Positions 38,305 to 48,287 of a stretch of 64,000 nt of DNA are shown one piece after another. A program made the position numbers and the translations under genes. Below the pieces are notes generated by a model. That model made no database searches. It had not been told where the DNA came from and worked only from the letters and a program-made list of their open reading frames with translations. Position 1 is the first letter of the stretch, and every line of letters starts with the position of its first letter. The DNA is from Pseudomonas sp. UMAB-08. Lineage in GTDB: Bacteria; Pseudomonadota; Gammaproteobacteria; Pseudomonadales; Pseudomonadaceae. The stretch covers positions 299,033 to 363,032 of the forward strand of contig NZ_LT607416.1 of assembly GCF_900095225.1 (NCBI RefSeq). Reading direction: 5' to 3'.

Positions 38305-39189
38305 TCAGGGCTTATCGAAAAACGCCTTGGCATCCTTCAGATATTCCACGCGGGACGACGGGTCGAGCCACTCTGCATAGAGATCGACAAGTGTGCTTTC
38401 GCGCAACACGCGCATTTCGCGGTTGATAATCTCTATGGCCTCTCGGCCTCGCTCGGTATTTGAACAACCGACATGGGCGAACTGATATTTGGCGGTGCCT
38501 TTGACCGGGTAAAACGTCAGTTCTTCAGGGTTGATGCTTTGATGCTGTGCCTGATAGCGGGCTTCTGGCCAGTAACTGATAAAGGCGTGCAAGCGGCCCC
38601 GGCGCTCCATCTGTAACAGGCTGCCGACCGCATCGTTGCCATAATGCTCGCTGACGTCAGCGCCTGACGCGCCATGAACAATTTGATCGATCACCGGGCC
38701 ATAACTGCGTTCGGCCACCACCCCGAGCTTTATCGTCTGGCTCGCCAGTAACGCCACCAGATCGATCTGGCCGTTTTCGAGGAAGGGGCTGAAGCGGCTC
38801 GCGTCTTCCCGACGAATGACGATGCCGTTGCTGGCCACTGCATACGTAGGGATCGAGAAAATGATGGTTTTCGCTCGCTCTGGAGTCCAGAGCAGCGTCG
38901 GGTCGCAGGTGAGGGAGGGCTCATTAAGCATTTGCATGCCCCTGGCGCGATTGACCCGCAATAGCAGGTGGTCGAACTCAGGCATGCGGGCGATCAACAA
39001 CGGCATCAGCCGATCAATCGAACCTTGGCCCTGCTGCGGGCCTGAAGCGATCGTCAAGGGCGGTAGATCGCGTAGCAACCAGATCAACGTGTCTTTTGCC
39101 ATGCTGGTGCGCGGCACGCCAATGAGCGCTACCAGAACCAGCATGAGCGTCAGACAAGGTTTGGCGGCCTGTAGGTGGCGATAGACCAT
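38305..39189 (-). CDS. Periplasmic TIGR02285-like (solute-binding fold) protein
   Basis: A 294-residue exported protein: basic N-terminus, hydrophobic segment (CLTLMLVLVALIG), cleavage near SMA (residue 31), and then a type 3 solute-binding-like fold (LIWLLRDLPPLTIASGP, a family pattern of TIGR02285). Such proteins sit in the periplasm; no ligand or partner is known. No ABC permease is nearby, so it is not an ordinary transporter subunit. AGAGGA lies about 12 bases before ATG 39189. Confidence 0.72.
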   Translation of the reverse strand: MVYRHLQAAKPCLTLMLVLVALIGVPRTSMAKDTLIWLLRDLPPLTIASGPQQGQGSIDRLMPLLIARMPEFDHLLLRVNRARGMQMLNEPSLTCDPTLLWTPERAKTIIFSIPTYAVASNGIVIRREDASRFSPFLENGQIDLVALLASQTIKLGVVAERSYGPVIDQIVHGASGADVSEHYGNDAVGSLLQMERRGRLHAFISYWPEARYQAQHQSINPEELTFYPVKGTAKYQFAHVGCSNTERGREAIEIINREMRVLRESTLVDLYAEWLDPSSRVEYLKDAKAFFDKP

Positions 39190-39231
39190 TCGCTGATTAA
39201 TCCTCTGGAAGTGCCTGAATTATAGCGCCAC

Positions 39232-40431
39232 TTAGATGGCGCCCTGTTCGCGCAAACGAACAATCTGGTCTGCGTCGTAACCCAGGGCCTTCAATAACTC
39301 GGCATTATGGGCTCCCAGTTCGGGTCCGACCCAGTCTGCAGACCCCGGTGTTTCCGAGAGTTTGGGGACAATGCCGGGCATTTTGAAGGATTTTCCATCG
39401 GGTAATTTGGCCTGGAGAAACATCTCCCGAGCGAGAAATTGCGGGTCACTGAACATGTCTTCAGCTGAATAAATACGGCTGGCAGGCACCTGGGCGTCGG
39501 TCAGCATGCTCAACAGTGTTTCCAGCGGCAGCGAGCCGACCCAGCGATCAATCACGCCGTACAGTTCATCACGGCGGCTGTCCCGCCCGTCATTGCTGGC
39601 CAGCGCGGGATCATTGGCCAGGTCCTCACGCCCGATGACCTGCATGAACCGTTTGAAGATCGCATCGCCATTGGCGCCGATCTGTATGTGCTTGCCATCG
39701 GCGCTGGTGTGGATCGAAGAGGGCGTAATGCCGGGCATGATGTTGCCGGTGCGCTCGCGGATAAACCCGAACACATCGAACTCCGGGACCATGCTTTCCA
39801 TCATCGCGAAAATCGCTTCGTACAACGCCACATCCACCACTTGGCCCTGGCCGCCATTGACTTCGCGGTGACGCAACGCCATCAGCGCCCCGATCACACC
39901 CCACAGTGCGGCAATCGAGTCACCGATGGAAATCCCGGTGCGCACCGGTGGCCGATCCTCGAAACCAGTGATGTAGCGTAACCCGCCCATGGATTCCCCG
40001 ACCGCGCCGAACCCTGGCTGATCTTTCATCGGTCCCGTCTGGCCGAAACCGGACAGGCGCACCATCACCAGTTTCGGGTTCAACGCGTGCAAGGTCTCCC
40101 ATCCCAGACCTAGTTTCTCCAGGACGCCAGGGCGAAAATTCTCGATGAGGATATCGGCCTCGCCCAGTAACTGCTTGAGGATGGCCAAACCCTCGGGATG
40201 CTTGAGATTGAGCGTCAGCGACTTTTTATTGCGCGACTGAACAAACCACCACAGGGATGTCCCCTCATACAGCTTGCGCCACTTGCGCAGGGGATCTCCG
40301 CCGTCCGGCGATTCGATTTTGATCACCTCGGCACCGAACTCGGCGCAGATGCGCGAGGCGAAAGGGCCGGCGATCAACGTCCCCAGTTCAATGACTTTGA
40401 GACCGGCAAGGGGTTTGGCAGTGAGTGGCAT
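39232..40431 (-). CDS. CaiB/BaiF (family III) CoA-transferase
   Basis: A 399-residue acyl-CoA transferase. It shows the family motifs GLKVIELGTLIAGPFASRICAEFGAEVIKIE, LNLKHPEG, NFRPGVLEKLGLGWETL and LSGFGQTGP, and the catalytic aspartate in TGISIGDSIAALWG (about residue 165-170). The family moves CoA between carboxylic acids through an aspartyl-CoA intermediate. A role like glutarate CoA-transferase is possible, but glutaryl-CoA dehydrogenase is not adjacent, so the substrate is left open. It stands alone, 42 bases from the TIGR02285-like gene on the same strand. Confidence 0.87.
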   Translation of the reverse strand: MPLTAKPLAGLKVIELGTLIAGPFASRICAEFGAEVIKIESPDGGDPLRKWRKLYEGTSLWWFVQSRNKKSLTLNLKHPEGLAILKQLLGEADILIENFRPGVLEKLGLGWETLHALNPKLVMVRLSGFGQTGPMKDQPGFGAVGESMGGLRYITGFEDRPPVRTGISIGDSIAALWGVIGALMALRHREVNGGQGQVVDVALYEAIFAMMESMVPEFDVFGFIRERTGNIMPGITPSSIHTSADGKHIQIGANGDAIFKRFMQVIGREDLANDPALASNDGRDSRRDELYGVIDRWVGSLPLETLLSMLTDAQVPASRIYSAEDMFSDPQFLAREMFLQAKLPDGKSFKMPGIVPKLSETPGSADWVGPELGAHNAELLKALGYDADQIVRLREQGAI

Positions 40432-40621
40432 GGGGCATCCTGTGGGCAGCGAATGGCCTTAGCCTATTCGATTCTGGCGACAGATTCTGCCCCGGCGGCA
40501 CCTTGGTCTGGCATCAGGCGCTTATTTGTCCCGACCGCCGGGCAGATCAGGCCGGTTCGGTCGTTCAATGGGTCAGCATCGGTTAGACTTGGCGCCTTTC
40601 TCCGCATCTAGAAGCCCGTTC

Positions 40622-41164
40622 ATGGCCCAGCCGTCCACGACCTACAAATTCGAACTCAATCTCACCGACCTCGACCGTAGCGTCTATGAAAGCGTCAAAC
40701 AGACGATCGCCCGGCACCCCTCCGAAACTGAAGAGCGCATGACCGTGCGTTTGCTGGCTTATGCCTTCTGGTACAGCGAGCACCTGGCGTTTGGCCGTGG
40801 CTTGTCGGACGTGGACGAGCCCGCGCTCTGGGAAAAGAGCCTGGATGGTCGCGTGTTGCACTGGATCGAAGTGGGCCAGCCGGACGCTGATCGCATGACC
40901 TGGTGCTCGCGTCGTACCGAGCGCACCAGTCTGTTGGCCTACGGCAGCTTGCGTGTCTGGGAAACCAAGGTCATACCGGTCGCGAAAAACCTGAAAAACG
41001 TCAACATCGCTGCCGTGCCGCAAGACATTCTGGAAGTCCTGGCCAAGGACATGCCTCGCGTTATCAAGTGGGACGTGATGATCAGCGAAGGGACGATTTT
41101 TGTGACCGACGACCGTGGTCAGCACGAAGTTCAGCTGCAATGGCTCACCGGCGAGCGCGGCTGA
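40622..41164 (+). CDS. yaeQ: YaeQ family protein
   Basis: A 180-residue YaeQ protein, a family with a PD-(D/E)XK nuclease-like fold. Start MAQPSTTYKFELNLTDLDR and motifs RHPSETEERMTVRLLAYAFWY, WIEVGQPDADRM and IKWDVMISEGTIFV are typical. E. coli YaeQ was reported to suppress loss of the RfaH elongation factor, but the function is not settled. It is upstream of recJ on the same strand, 60 bases apart. Confidence 0.9.
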   Translation: MAQPSTTYKFELNLTDLDRSVYESVKQTIARHPSETEERMTVRLLAYAFWYSEHLAFGRGLSDVDEPALWEKSLDGRVLHWIEVGQPDADRMTWCSRRTERTSLLAYGSLRVWETKVIPVAKNLKNVNIAAVPQDILEVLAKDMPRVIKWDVMISEGTIFVTDDRGQHEVQLQWLTGERG

Positions 41165-41224
41165 TACGCCTCGCCACTGATTACTCTGCCAGCTCGCCAA
41201 TCAAAGAAATCCAGCGGAAACCGA

Positions 41225-42940
41225 ATGCGCATCGAACCTCGCCTGTTGCCTGACACACTGCCGTTTCTCGGCGACCTGCCGCCTTTGCTGACGCGTCTAT
41301 ATGCGGCGCGCGGCGTGCTGTCCGAGGTCGAGCTGGACAAAAGTCTGGCCCGCCTGATTCCTTATCAGCAGCTCAAGGGAATCGATGCGGCGGTGGACCT
41401 GTTGGTGACGGCGTTGAACGAGCGTCAGCGCATCCTGATCGTCGGCGACTTCGATGCGGATGGTGCGACCGCCAGCACGGTAGGCGTCTTGGGGTTGCGA
41501 CTGCTCGGTGCGGCGCATGTCGATTATCTGGTGCCGAACCGTTTCGAATATGGCTACGGCCTGACCCCGGAAATTGTCGCCGTTGCCTTGCAGAGAGATC
41601 CGCAACTGCTGATCACCGTGGACAACGGTATTTCCAGCGTCGACGGCGTGGCGGCGGCCAAGGCGGCGGGCTTGCAGGTACTGGTCACCGACCACCACTT
41701 GCCCGGCCATGAACTGCCGGCAGCCGACGCCATCGTCAACCCGAATCAGCCCGGTTGCGAATTTCCCAGCAAGGCCCTGGCCGGCGTCGGGGTGATTTTC
41801 TATGTGTTGATGGCGTTGCGCGCACGGTTGCGTGATACCGGTTGGTTCGAGGCCAACCAACGGGTGCAACCGAACCTCGGTGAGCTGCTCGACCTGGTTG
41901 CACTGGGCAGCGTCGCCGACGTAGTACCGCTGGATGCCAACAATCGCATCCTGGTCCATCAAGGCTTGCTGCGCATCCGAGCAGGTCGGGCACGACCGGG
42001 GCTCAAGGCGATTCTCGATGTCGCACGCCGTGAACCTGCACGCATCACCTCGACCGACCTCGGGTTTATCATTGGGCCACGTCTGAATGCTGCCGGTCGT
42101 CTGGATGACATGAGCCTGGGCATCGAATGCCTGCTGTGTGAAGACGAAACCCTGGCTCGTGAAATGGCGGTGCAACTCGATGAGTTGAACCAGGACCGCA
42201 AATCCATCGAGCAGGGCATGCAGCGTGAAGCGCTGGCCCAGCTCAAGGACTTGCCACTGGAGTCGATGCCGTTCGGCTTGTGTCTGTTCGAGGCGGATTG
42301 GCACCAGGGGGTGATCGGGATTCTCGCGTCACGTCTGAAAGAGCGTTATCACCGGCCGACCATCGCCTTCGCCAGTGCCGGGGAGGGCGTACTCAAAGGG
42401 TCGGCGCGTTCAGTGCCGGGGTTTCATATCCGCGATGCGCTGGACGCTGTGGCGGCCAAACATCCAGAACTGATCAGCAAGTTTGGTGGGCATGCGATGG
42501 CCGCCGGCTTGTCGTTGCCTGAAGCAAATTTCCCGGCGTTCGCCGAAGCCTTTGATGCGGAAGTGCGTCGCCAACTGTGTGAAGACGACCTGACCGGGCG
42601 CTTGCTGTCGGATGGCACGCTGGCCGTCGAAGAGTTTCATCTGGAACTGGCCCGTGCGCTGCGTAACGCGGGGCCTTGGGGTCAGCATTTCCCTGAACCG
42701 TTGTTCCATGGCGTGTTTCAGTTGGTAGAACAACGCATCGTGGGTGAGCGTCATCTGAAAATGGTGCTGAAAAGCGAGTGCGGCTCGCTGAAACTCGATG
42801 GCATCGCCTTCAGCGTCGACCGCGAGATCTGGCCGAACCCGACCATTCGCTGGGTCGAACTGGCGTACAAGCTGGACCTCAACGAATTTCGTGGCAACGA
42901 AACCGTGCAGTTGATGGTGGCGCATATCGCGGCGCGTTGA
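41225..42940 (+). CDS. recJ: Single-stranded-DNA-specific exonuclease RecJ
   Basis: 5'-3' exonuclease on single-stranded DNA, acting in RecF-pathway recombination and mismatch repair. The 571-residue protein has the DHH-phosphoesterase metal motifs VGDFDADGATAS (Asp75, Asp77, Asp79) and VTDHHLPG (DHH 156-158), the DHHA1 domain (SKFGGHAMAAGLSLPE) and the C-terminal OB-fold. Length and motifs are standard. Confidence 0.97.
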   Translation: MRIEPRLLPDTLPFLGDLPPLLTRLYAARGVLSEVELDKSLARLIPYQQLKGIDAAVDLLVTALNERQRILIVGDFDADGATASTVGVLGLRLLGAAHVDYLVPNRFEYGYGLTPEIVAVALQRDPQLLITVDNGISSVDGVAAAKAAGLQVLVTDHHLPGHELPAADAIVNPNQPGCEFPSKALAGVGVIFYVLMALRARLRDTGWFEANQRVQPNLGELLDLVALGSVADVVPLDANNRILVHQGLLRIRAGRARPGLKAILDVARREPARITSTDLGFIIGPRLNAAGRLDDMSLGIECLLCEDETLAREMAVQLDELNQDRKSIEQGMQREALAQLKDLPLESMPFGLCLFEADWHQGVIGILASRLKERYHRPTIAFASAGEGVLKGSARSVPGFHIRDALDAVAAKHPELISKFGGHAMAAGLSLPEANFPAFAEAFDAEVRRQLCEDDLTGRLLSDGTLAVEEFHLELARALRNAGPWGQHFPEPLFHGVFQLVEQRIVGERHLKMVLKSECGSLKLDGIAFSVDREIWPNPTIRWVELAYKLDLNEFRGNETVQLMVAHIAAR

Positions 42941-43052
42941 TTTGCTGCAGGAACCCTCATCTCTCTTGAGTTGTCGACTAGGCTGTAGGCATTGTTGTTC
43001 AGAAACATGCCACACAGAATCTGGAACCCGATTGTCAATTTGAGAGGTCCCC

Positions 43053-44159
43053 ATGAGCCTGCTGCTTGAACCCTTTACCCTGCGCCAACTGACCCTGCTC
43101 AATCGCATCGCGGTGTCGCCGATGTGTCAGTACTCCTGTGTCGATGGCCTGGCCAACGACTGGCATCTGGTTCATCTCGGTAGTCGCGCCGTCGGCGGTG
43201 CCGGGCTGGTATTTACCGAGGCCACCGCCGTCACCCAGGACGGGCGAATCACTCCCGAAGATTTGGGGTTGTGGAACGACGAACAGATCGAACCTTTGCA
43301 ACGCATCACCCGCTTCATTACGGCTCAAGGTGCGGTTGCGGGTATCCAGCTGGCGCATGCCGGTCGGAAGGCCAGCACCTGGCGTCCCTGGTTGGGCAAG
43401 CAGGGCAGCGTGCCATTAAGTGAGGGTGGCTGGACGCCTGTCGGGCCTTCGCCTATTGCATTCGACCCCAAACACACGGCGCCGACACAGCTGGATGAGC
43501 GCCAGATCCAGGACGTGATTCAGGCCTTCGTCGACGCGGCGCAGCGTGCGCTGACGGCGGGTTTCAAAGTGGTCGAGATTCACGCCGCTCACGGCTATCT
43601 GTTGCATCAATTCCTGTCGCCGTTGAGCAATCAGCGTCGCGATCAATATGGCGGCACGTTTGAAAATCGCATTCGCCTGACCCTGCAAGTCACCGAGGCC
43701 GTACGCGCCATTTGGCCCGAAGAACTGCCATTGTTCGTACGTGTCTCTGCCACCGACTGGGTCGAAGACGGCTGGAATCCGGACGAAACCGTTGACCTGG
43801 CGCGACGCTTGAAAAACATAGGCGTGGACTTGATCGACGTGTCGTCGGGCGGCACGTCTGCCAATGCGGAAATTCCGGTCGGCCCTGGTTATCAGACTCG
43901 GTTCGCCGAGCGGGTGCGCAAGGAGTCGGGCATTGCTACCGGCACAGTCGGCATGATCACAGAACCGGCCCAGGCCGAGCACATCCTGCGTACCGGGCAA
44001 GCTGACTTGATCCTGCTCGCCCGCGAACTGCTGCGTGATCCGTACTGGCCCCTGCACGCTGACGATGACCTGGGCGGACGCAAAGCCACCTGGCCCGCAC
44101 AATATCAACGCGCCACCCACCGTGATCAACCGATCCATGAGTCCGATTTGCGCGAGTGA
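43053..44159 (+). CDS. Old yellow enzyme family NADH:flavin oxidoreductase, XenA/YqjM-like
   Basis: A 368-residue FMN enoate reductase of the thermophilic-like/XenA class. Cys25 (SPMCQYS) tunes the flavin, and the pair His177/His180 (EIHAAHGYLLHQFLSPLSN) binds the oxyanion of the substrate. The class reduces activated C=C bonds and nitro or nitrate-ester compounds with NAD(P)H. GAGAGG precedes ATG 43053. The gene is single and ends at a bidirectional terminator. Confidence 0.9.
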   Translation: MSLLLEPFTLRQLTLLNRIAVSPMCQYSCVDGLANDWHLVHLGSRAVGGAGLVFTEATAVTQDGRITPEDLGLWNDEQIEPLQRITRFITAQGAVAGIQLAHAGRKASTWRPWLGKQGSVPLSEGGWTPVGPSPIAFDPKHTAPTQLDERQIQDVIQAFVDAAQRALTAGFKVVEIHAAHGYLLHQFLSPLSNQRRDQYGGTFENRIRLTLQVTEAVRAIWPEELPLFVRVSATDWVEDGWNPDETVDLARRLKNIGVDLIDVSSGGTSANAEIPVGPGYQTRFAERVRKESGIATGTVGMITEPAQAEHILRTGQADLILLARELLRDPYWPLHADDDLGGRKATWPAQYQRATHRDQPIHESDLRE

Positions 44160-44211
44160 GGTCGAGCACTCCGCCCACTGTGGGCGAACGTGCTCGCGAA
44201 GACGCCCATAC

Positions 44212-44240
44212 AAAATGCCCACGCAGAGCGTGGGCATTTT
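44212..44240. terminator. Bidirectional intrinsic terminator
   Basis: AAAATGCCCACGC (44212-44224), AGA loop, GCGTGGGCATTTT (44228-44240): 13 perfect pairs with T runs on both strands. It serves both the old yellow enzyme gene and the convergent APC permease gene. Confidence 0.92.
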
Positions 44241-44254
44241 CAGAGCAAAAGCGG

Positions 44255-45733
44255 TTACTTCCTGACTTTCCAGGCATCCCCAGCGGGCGCCGTACCGTGG
44301 TCGTACGGTTTGCCCAGCCACATGTAGACCAAGCCCAGGCCAATGACAATGGCGGTGGTCAGGACCATGGCGTAGTTGATGTACCAGGCGGCATCCGGGG
44401 TACGAGGCCAGGCCATGTTGATGATGGCCAACACCCCGTAGATCAACGCGCCAAGGTTGATTGGCAGGCCCCATTTACCGAGGCTGAATTGACCGCTTGG
44501 TTTCCAGCCGCGTGCGCGGGCGAAGAGGGCGGCCATGACAATCATCTGGAACGCCAGGTAGATACCGATGGCGGCGAAGCTGACGATGGTGGCGACTGCG
44601 TCCTGTAACACAAAGCCCAGGCAGATGATCAGTGCGGGCAGCACGCCAGCAACGAACAGCGCGGCGACAGGCACCTGAGTGTTGGGTGACAGGCGTTTCA
44701 GCACAGTGCTGCCGATGATCATTTCATCCCGTGCGTAGGCATAAAGCAGGCGGCTGGCGGCGGCTTGCAAGCTGATGACGCAGGAGATGAAGGACACCAT
44801 CACCACGGCCATCACCACTTTCGAGCCATTGACGCCAAAGGCGTTGGTGAGGATGGTGGTCACCGGGTCCTTGTCGGTGCCGTTGATCACGGCAGCCATG
44901 TCCGGTACGGAGAGGATCAGCGCCAGGCAGGCGAACATCGCTGCTGCGCCACCGATATAAATGGTCATGCGCATGGCGCGCGGGATCATCTTGCTCGGGT
45001 TAGGCGTTTCCTCGGCAACATCGCCGCAGGCCTCGAAGCCGTAGTACAGGAACATACCCGCCAGCGACGCCGTCAGGAACGCCGGCATGTAAGAGCCATC
45101 GATGCGGATGTCGAAGGTGTTGAACAGCACGCTGATCGGCTGATGACGTTCGAAAATCAGCAGATAAACGCCCACGATGACGGCGCCGATCAGTTCGCAG
45201 AGGAAACCGAACATGGCGATGCGCGCAAGCACTTTGGTGCCGCTGAGATTGACCAGCGTGGCAAACAGGGTCAGCACCAGTGCGATGACAATGTTGGTGT
45301 TGGCGCTAGGCTCGAATCCGAGCATGGCGGCCAGATACGGTCCGGCACCCACAGCAACGGCGGCGATGGTCACGCACAGGGCGATTGCATAGATCCAGCC
45401 AACCATCCACGCCCAGCGCTTGCCCACCAAGCGACGGGCCCATGGGTACACACCGCCGGAAATCGGGAACTGCGAAACCACTTCACCGAAAATCAGGCAC
45501 ACCAACATCTGACCCATGCCCACTAACAGGTAAGCCCAGAACATCGGCGGGCCGCCTGCTGCCAGGCACAGGCCAAACAAGGTGTAGACGCCCACCACGG
45601 GCGACAGGTACGTGAAACCGAGGGCGAAGTTCTCCCACAGGCTCATGGTGCGGTTGAAGTTGGAGGTGTACCCCAACTTGAGGAGTTGTTCGGCATCGCT
45701 GTCCAGCGCGGCGGCTAGCGGGGTTACGCTCAT
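44255..45733 (-). CDS. APC-family amino acid/GABA permease
   Basis: A 492-residue inner-membrane transporter with about 12 segments. N-terminal motifs FNRTMSLWENFALGFTYLSPVVGVY and SGGVYPWARRLVGKRWAWMVGWIYA, and the internal YYGFEACGDVAEETPNPSKMIPRAM, place it in the amino acid/choline transporter branch of the APC family. As the last gene of the polyamine/aminobutyraldehyde block it may take up GABA, beta-alanine or a related amine; this is inferred from context. GGAGAA precedes ATG 45733. The start is 183 bases from the dehydrogenase gene, with a REP and a 23-bp palindrome between, so it probably has its own promoter. Confidence 0.87.
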   Translation of the reverse strand: MSVTPLAAALDSDAEQLLKLGYTSNFNRTMSLWENFALGFTYLSPVVGVYTLFGLCLAAGGPPMFWAYLLVGMGQMLVCLIFGEVVSQFPISGGVYPWARRLVGKRWAWMVGWIYAIALCVTIAAVAVGAGPYLAAMLGFEPSANTNIVIALVLTLFATLVNLSGTKVLARIAMFGFLCELIGAVIVGVYLLIFERHQPISVLFNTFDIRIDGSYMPAFLTASLAGMFLYYGFEACGDVAEETPNPSKMIPRAMRMTIYIGGAAAMFACLALILSVPDMAAVINGTDKDPVTTILTNAFGVNGSKVVMAVVMVSFISCVISLQAAASRLLYAYARDEMIIGSTVLKRLSPNTQVPVAALFVAGVLPALIICLGFVLQDAVATIVSFAAIGIYLAFQMIVMAALFARARGWKPSGQFSLGKWGLPINLGALIYGVLAIINMAWPRTPDAAWYINYAMVLTTAIVIGLGLVYMWLGKPYDHGTAPAGDAWKVRK

Positions 45734-45777
45734 GTGTTTCTCCAGGAAATCGGCAGATTTGGTGTGTCCGAAACCGT

Positions 45778-45800
45778 GGTTGTGCACTCACTGCACAACC
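45778..45800. promoter_or_regulatory. 23-bp inverted repeat upstream of the APC permease gene
   Basis: GGTTGTGCA (45778-45786), CTCAC, TGCACAACC (45792-45800): nine perfect pairs with a five-base spacer, 45 bases upstream of the permease start. The size and spacing fit an operator for a dimeric regulator. No regulator can be assigned. Confidence 0.5.
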
Positions 45801-45854
45801 CGATTCGGTCGTTATTGTTTTGATCTGGATTGCGGGTGAAACAGGTGAATCAGA

Positions 45855-45905
45855 CATCGCCGAAGGCCGTTCCGGCCTTATCGCAGCCTTCGGCAGCGCC
45901 TACAG
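45855..45905. repeat. REP element
   Basis: GCCGAAGG (45859-45866) and CCTTCGGC (45887-45894) flank GGCCGTTCCGGCCTTATCGCA; followed by GCGCCTACAG. Nearly identical to the element at 47388-47441. It is intergenic and typical of P. fluorescens REP families. Confidence 0.75.
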
Positions 45906-45916
45906 TTGAAGCGCCC

Positions 45917-47341
45917 TCAGTGTTTGAACATCACATGGCGCACGGTGGTGTAATCCTCCAGCCCGTACATGGACATGTCTTTGCCATACCCGGAAAGCTT
46001 CTGCCCGCCATGGGGCATTTCACTGACCAGCATGAAGTGGGTGTTGACCCAGGTGCAGCCGTACTGCAAGCGCGCAGCCATTCGGTGGGCGCGTCCGACG
46101 TCTTGGGTCCAGACCGATGAGGCCAAGCCGTAATCCGAGTCGTTGGCCCAACCCAAGACTTGCGCCTCATCGTCGAACTGGGTGACCGAGACCACTGGGC
46201 CGAACACTTCGCGACGGACGATTTCATCATCCTGTTTCGCATCGGCAATCACGGTGGGTTCAAAGAAGAAGCCGTTGCCCTCAACCACCTTGCCGCCGGT
46301 GATCAAGCGCATGTGCGATTTAGCGAGTGCGCGTTCGACGAAGCCCACCACACGGTCGCGATGCTGCGCAGTGATCAGTGGACCGAGCTCGGTTTCCGGG
46401 TCGTCTTGCACGCCGTACTTGATGGTGCTGACAGCTTCGCCAAGCCGGGTAACGAATTTTTCGTAGATGCCTTTTTGTGCGTAGATCCGGCACGCGGCGG
46501 TGCAATCCTGGCCGGCGTTGTAGAAACCGAACGTGCGAATGCCCTCGACCGCAGCGTCGATATCAGCGTCATCGAAAATGATCACGGGTGCCTTGCCGCC
46601 CAGCTCCATGTGCATGCGTTTGACGCTGTCGGCGGTGCTGGAAATGATGTGCGAGCCCGTGGCGATAGAGCCGGTCAGCGAGACCATGCGCACTTTTGGA
46701 TGGGTCACCAACGGATTGCCGACGGTCTGCCCACGGCCGAAGACCAGATTGAGCACACCGGCCGGGAAGATATCGGCCGCCAGTTCCACCAGACGCAACG
46801 CGGTCAGTGGCGTTTGCTCGGAAGGTTTGAGCACCACGGTATTGCCAGCAGCCAGCGCCGGGGCGATTTTCCAGGCGACCATCATCAGCGGGTAGTTCCA
46901 GGGCGCAATCGACGCCACGACACCGATAGGATCACGACGGATCATCGAGGTGTGGCCCGGCAGGTATTCACCGGCCGCTGATCCGCTCATGCAGCGACTG
47001 GCGCCCGCGAAGAAGCGGAATACGTCGGCAATCGCCGGGATTTCATCGTTCAGTGCGGCGCTGTAGGGCTTGCCGCAGTTGTCCGATTCCAGTTTGGCCA
47101 ACTCTTCGCCATGGGCTTCAATGGCGTCGGCCAGTTTGAGCAACAGCAGCGAGCGATCTTTGGGCGAGGTCTGCGACCAGCTTTCAAAGGCGGCATCGGC
47201 AGCCCGCACTGCGGCGTCGACCTGGGCTTCACTGGCTTCGTTGATTTCGACCAACACCCGGCCCAAGGCAGGGTTGAAGACAGGCTGAGTGGGACCTTCA
47301 CCAGCGACGAGATGGCCATTGATCAACAGTTTTGTTTGCAT
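45917..47341 (-). CDS. patD: Gamma-aminobutyraldehyde dehydrogenase, PatD/YdcW-like
   Basis: A 474-residue NAD-dependent aldehyde dehydrogenase that should oxidise 4-aminobutanal, made from putrescine, to GABA. It carries the general-base motif [10 protein letters not shown] and the nucleophile Cys280 ([10 protein letters not shown]), and [21 protein letters not shown] of the coenzyme domain. It follows an ydcSTUV-like ABC transporter in the same order as E. coli ydcSTUVW. GAGGAATCAACC precedes ATG 47341. A second, distinct PatD-like protein is encoded at 51700-53202. Confidence 0.87.
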   Translation of the reverse strand: MQTKLLINGHLVAGEGPTQPVFNPALGRVLVEINEASEAQVDAAVRAADAAFESWSQTSPKDRSLLLLKLADAIEAHGEELAKLESDNCGKPYSAALNDEIPAIADVFRFFAGASRCMSGSAAGEYLPGHTSMIRRDPIGVVASIAPWNYPLMMVAWKIAPALAAGNTVVLKPSEQTPLTALRLVELAADIFPAGVLNLVFGRGQTVGNPLVTHPKVRMVSLTGSIATGSHIISSTADSVKRMHMELGGKAPVIIFDDADIDAAVEGIRTFGFYNAGQDCTAACRIYAQKGIYEKFVTRLGEAVSTIKYGVQDDPETELGPLITAQHRDRVVGFVERALAKSHMRLITGGKVVEGNGFFFEPTVIADAKQDDEIVRREVFGPVVSVTQFDDEAQVLGWANDSDYGLASSVWTQDVGRAHRMAARLQYGCTWVNTHFMLVSEMPHGGQKLSGYGKDMSMYGLEDYTTVRHVMFKH

Positions 47342-47387
47342 GGTTGATTCCTCTTCAGGCAATTATTGTCGTCGAGCAAAAAAACGG

Positions 47388-47441
47388 TAGGAGCCGCCGA
47401 AGGCCGTTCCGGCTTTATCGCAGCCTTCGGCAGCTCCTGCA
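47388..47441. repeat. REP element
   Basis: TAGGAGCCGCCGAAGG, GCCGTTCCGGC, CCTTCGGCAGCTCCTGC: an imperfect extended hairpin sharing most of its sequence with the element at 45855-45905. It lies between the ABC permease and dehydrogenase genes, inside the presumed operon. Confidence 0.75.
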
Positions 47442-47459
47442 GGGGATTGTGGGTGTTCG

Positions 47460-48287
47460 TTATTTACCGCCACTGCCCGCCACGCTCTCGCCGCCGCGTG
47501 TCAGGTAATAGGCGCCGAGGATCGGCAGCATGGTTACCAGCATCACCAGCATGGCGACCACGTTGGTCACCGGTACGTCGCGTGGGCGACTGAGTTGGTT
47601 GAGCAGCCAGATTGGCAACGTGCGTTCATGGCCGGCGGTAAAGGTGGTCACGATGATTTCGTCGAACGACAGGGCGAACGCCAGCATGCCTCCGGCCAGC
47701 AATGCCGAACCGAGGTTGGGCATGATGATGTAGCGAAAGGTCTGCCAGCCGTCGGCACCCAGGTCCATCGACGCTTCGATCAGGCTGTGGGACGTGCGGC
47801 GCAAGCGGGCGATAACGTTGTTGTAGACGATCACCACACAGAAGGTCGCGTGGCCGACGATGATGGTGAACATCCCCGGTTCGATACCCAGGGTCTTGAA
47901 GGCCGAGAGCAGGGCAATACCGGTGATGATCCCCGGCAGGGCGATGGGCAGAATCAGCATCAGCGAAATACCGTCCTTGCCGAAAAAATCCCGTCGGTAC
48001 AGGGCTGCCGATGCCAGCGTGCCGAGGACCATGGCGATCAACGTGGCGATACAGGCGATCTCCAGCGAGAGCTTGATCGACTCCAGCACGTCGGGGCGCG
48101 AGAACGCCACGCTGAACCACTTCAGGGTGAAACCCTGGGGTGGGAAGCTGAAGGCGGCGTCTTCGGTGTTGAAGGCGTACATGAAGATGATGAAAATCGG
48201 GAAGTGCAGGAACACCAGCCCGCCCCATGCGGCCAGCTTCAGGCCAAGGGAGGCTTTTTCCCCCTGCAACGAAGGTTTAGAGCGCAT
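47460..48287 (-). CDS. ABC transporter permease, YdcV/PotI-like
   Basis: A 275-residue inner-membrane permease with six segments and the binding-protein-dependent EAA motif ([25 protein letters not shown]) that contacts the ATPase. It resembles YdcV/PotI of polyamine importers. Its start overlaps the end of the upstream permease gene by 11 bases, so the two are translationally coupled and probably form a heterodimer. Confidence 0.9.
   Translation of the reverse strand: MRSKPSLQGEKASLGLKLAAWGGLVFLHFPIFIIFMYAFNTEDAAFSFPPQGFTLKWFSVAFSRPDVLESIKLSLEIACIATLIAMVLGTLASAALYRRDFFGKDGISLMLILPIALPGIITGIALLSAFKTLGIEPGMFTIIVGHATFCVVIVYNNVIARLRRTSHSLIEASMDLGADGWQTFRYIIMPNLGSALLAGGMLAFALSFDEIIVTTFTAGHERTLPIWLLNQLSRPRDVPVTNVVAMLVMLVTMLPILGAYYLTRGGESVAGSGGK

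Noticed and set aside
45778..45800. NtrC binding site
   Set aside because: NtrC sites read TGCAC-N-GTGCA facing outward; here the half-sites are in the opposite order, and no sigma-54 -24/-12 promoter follows.
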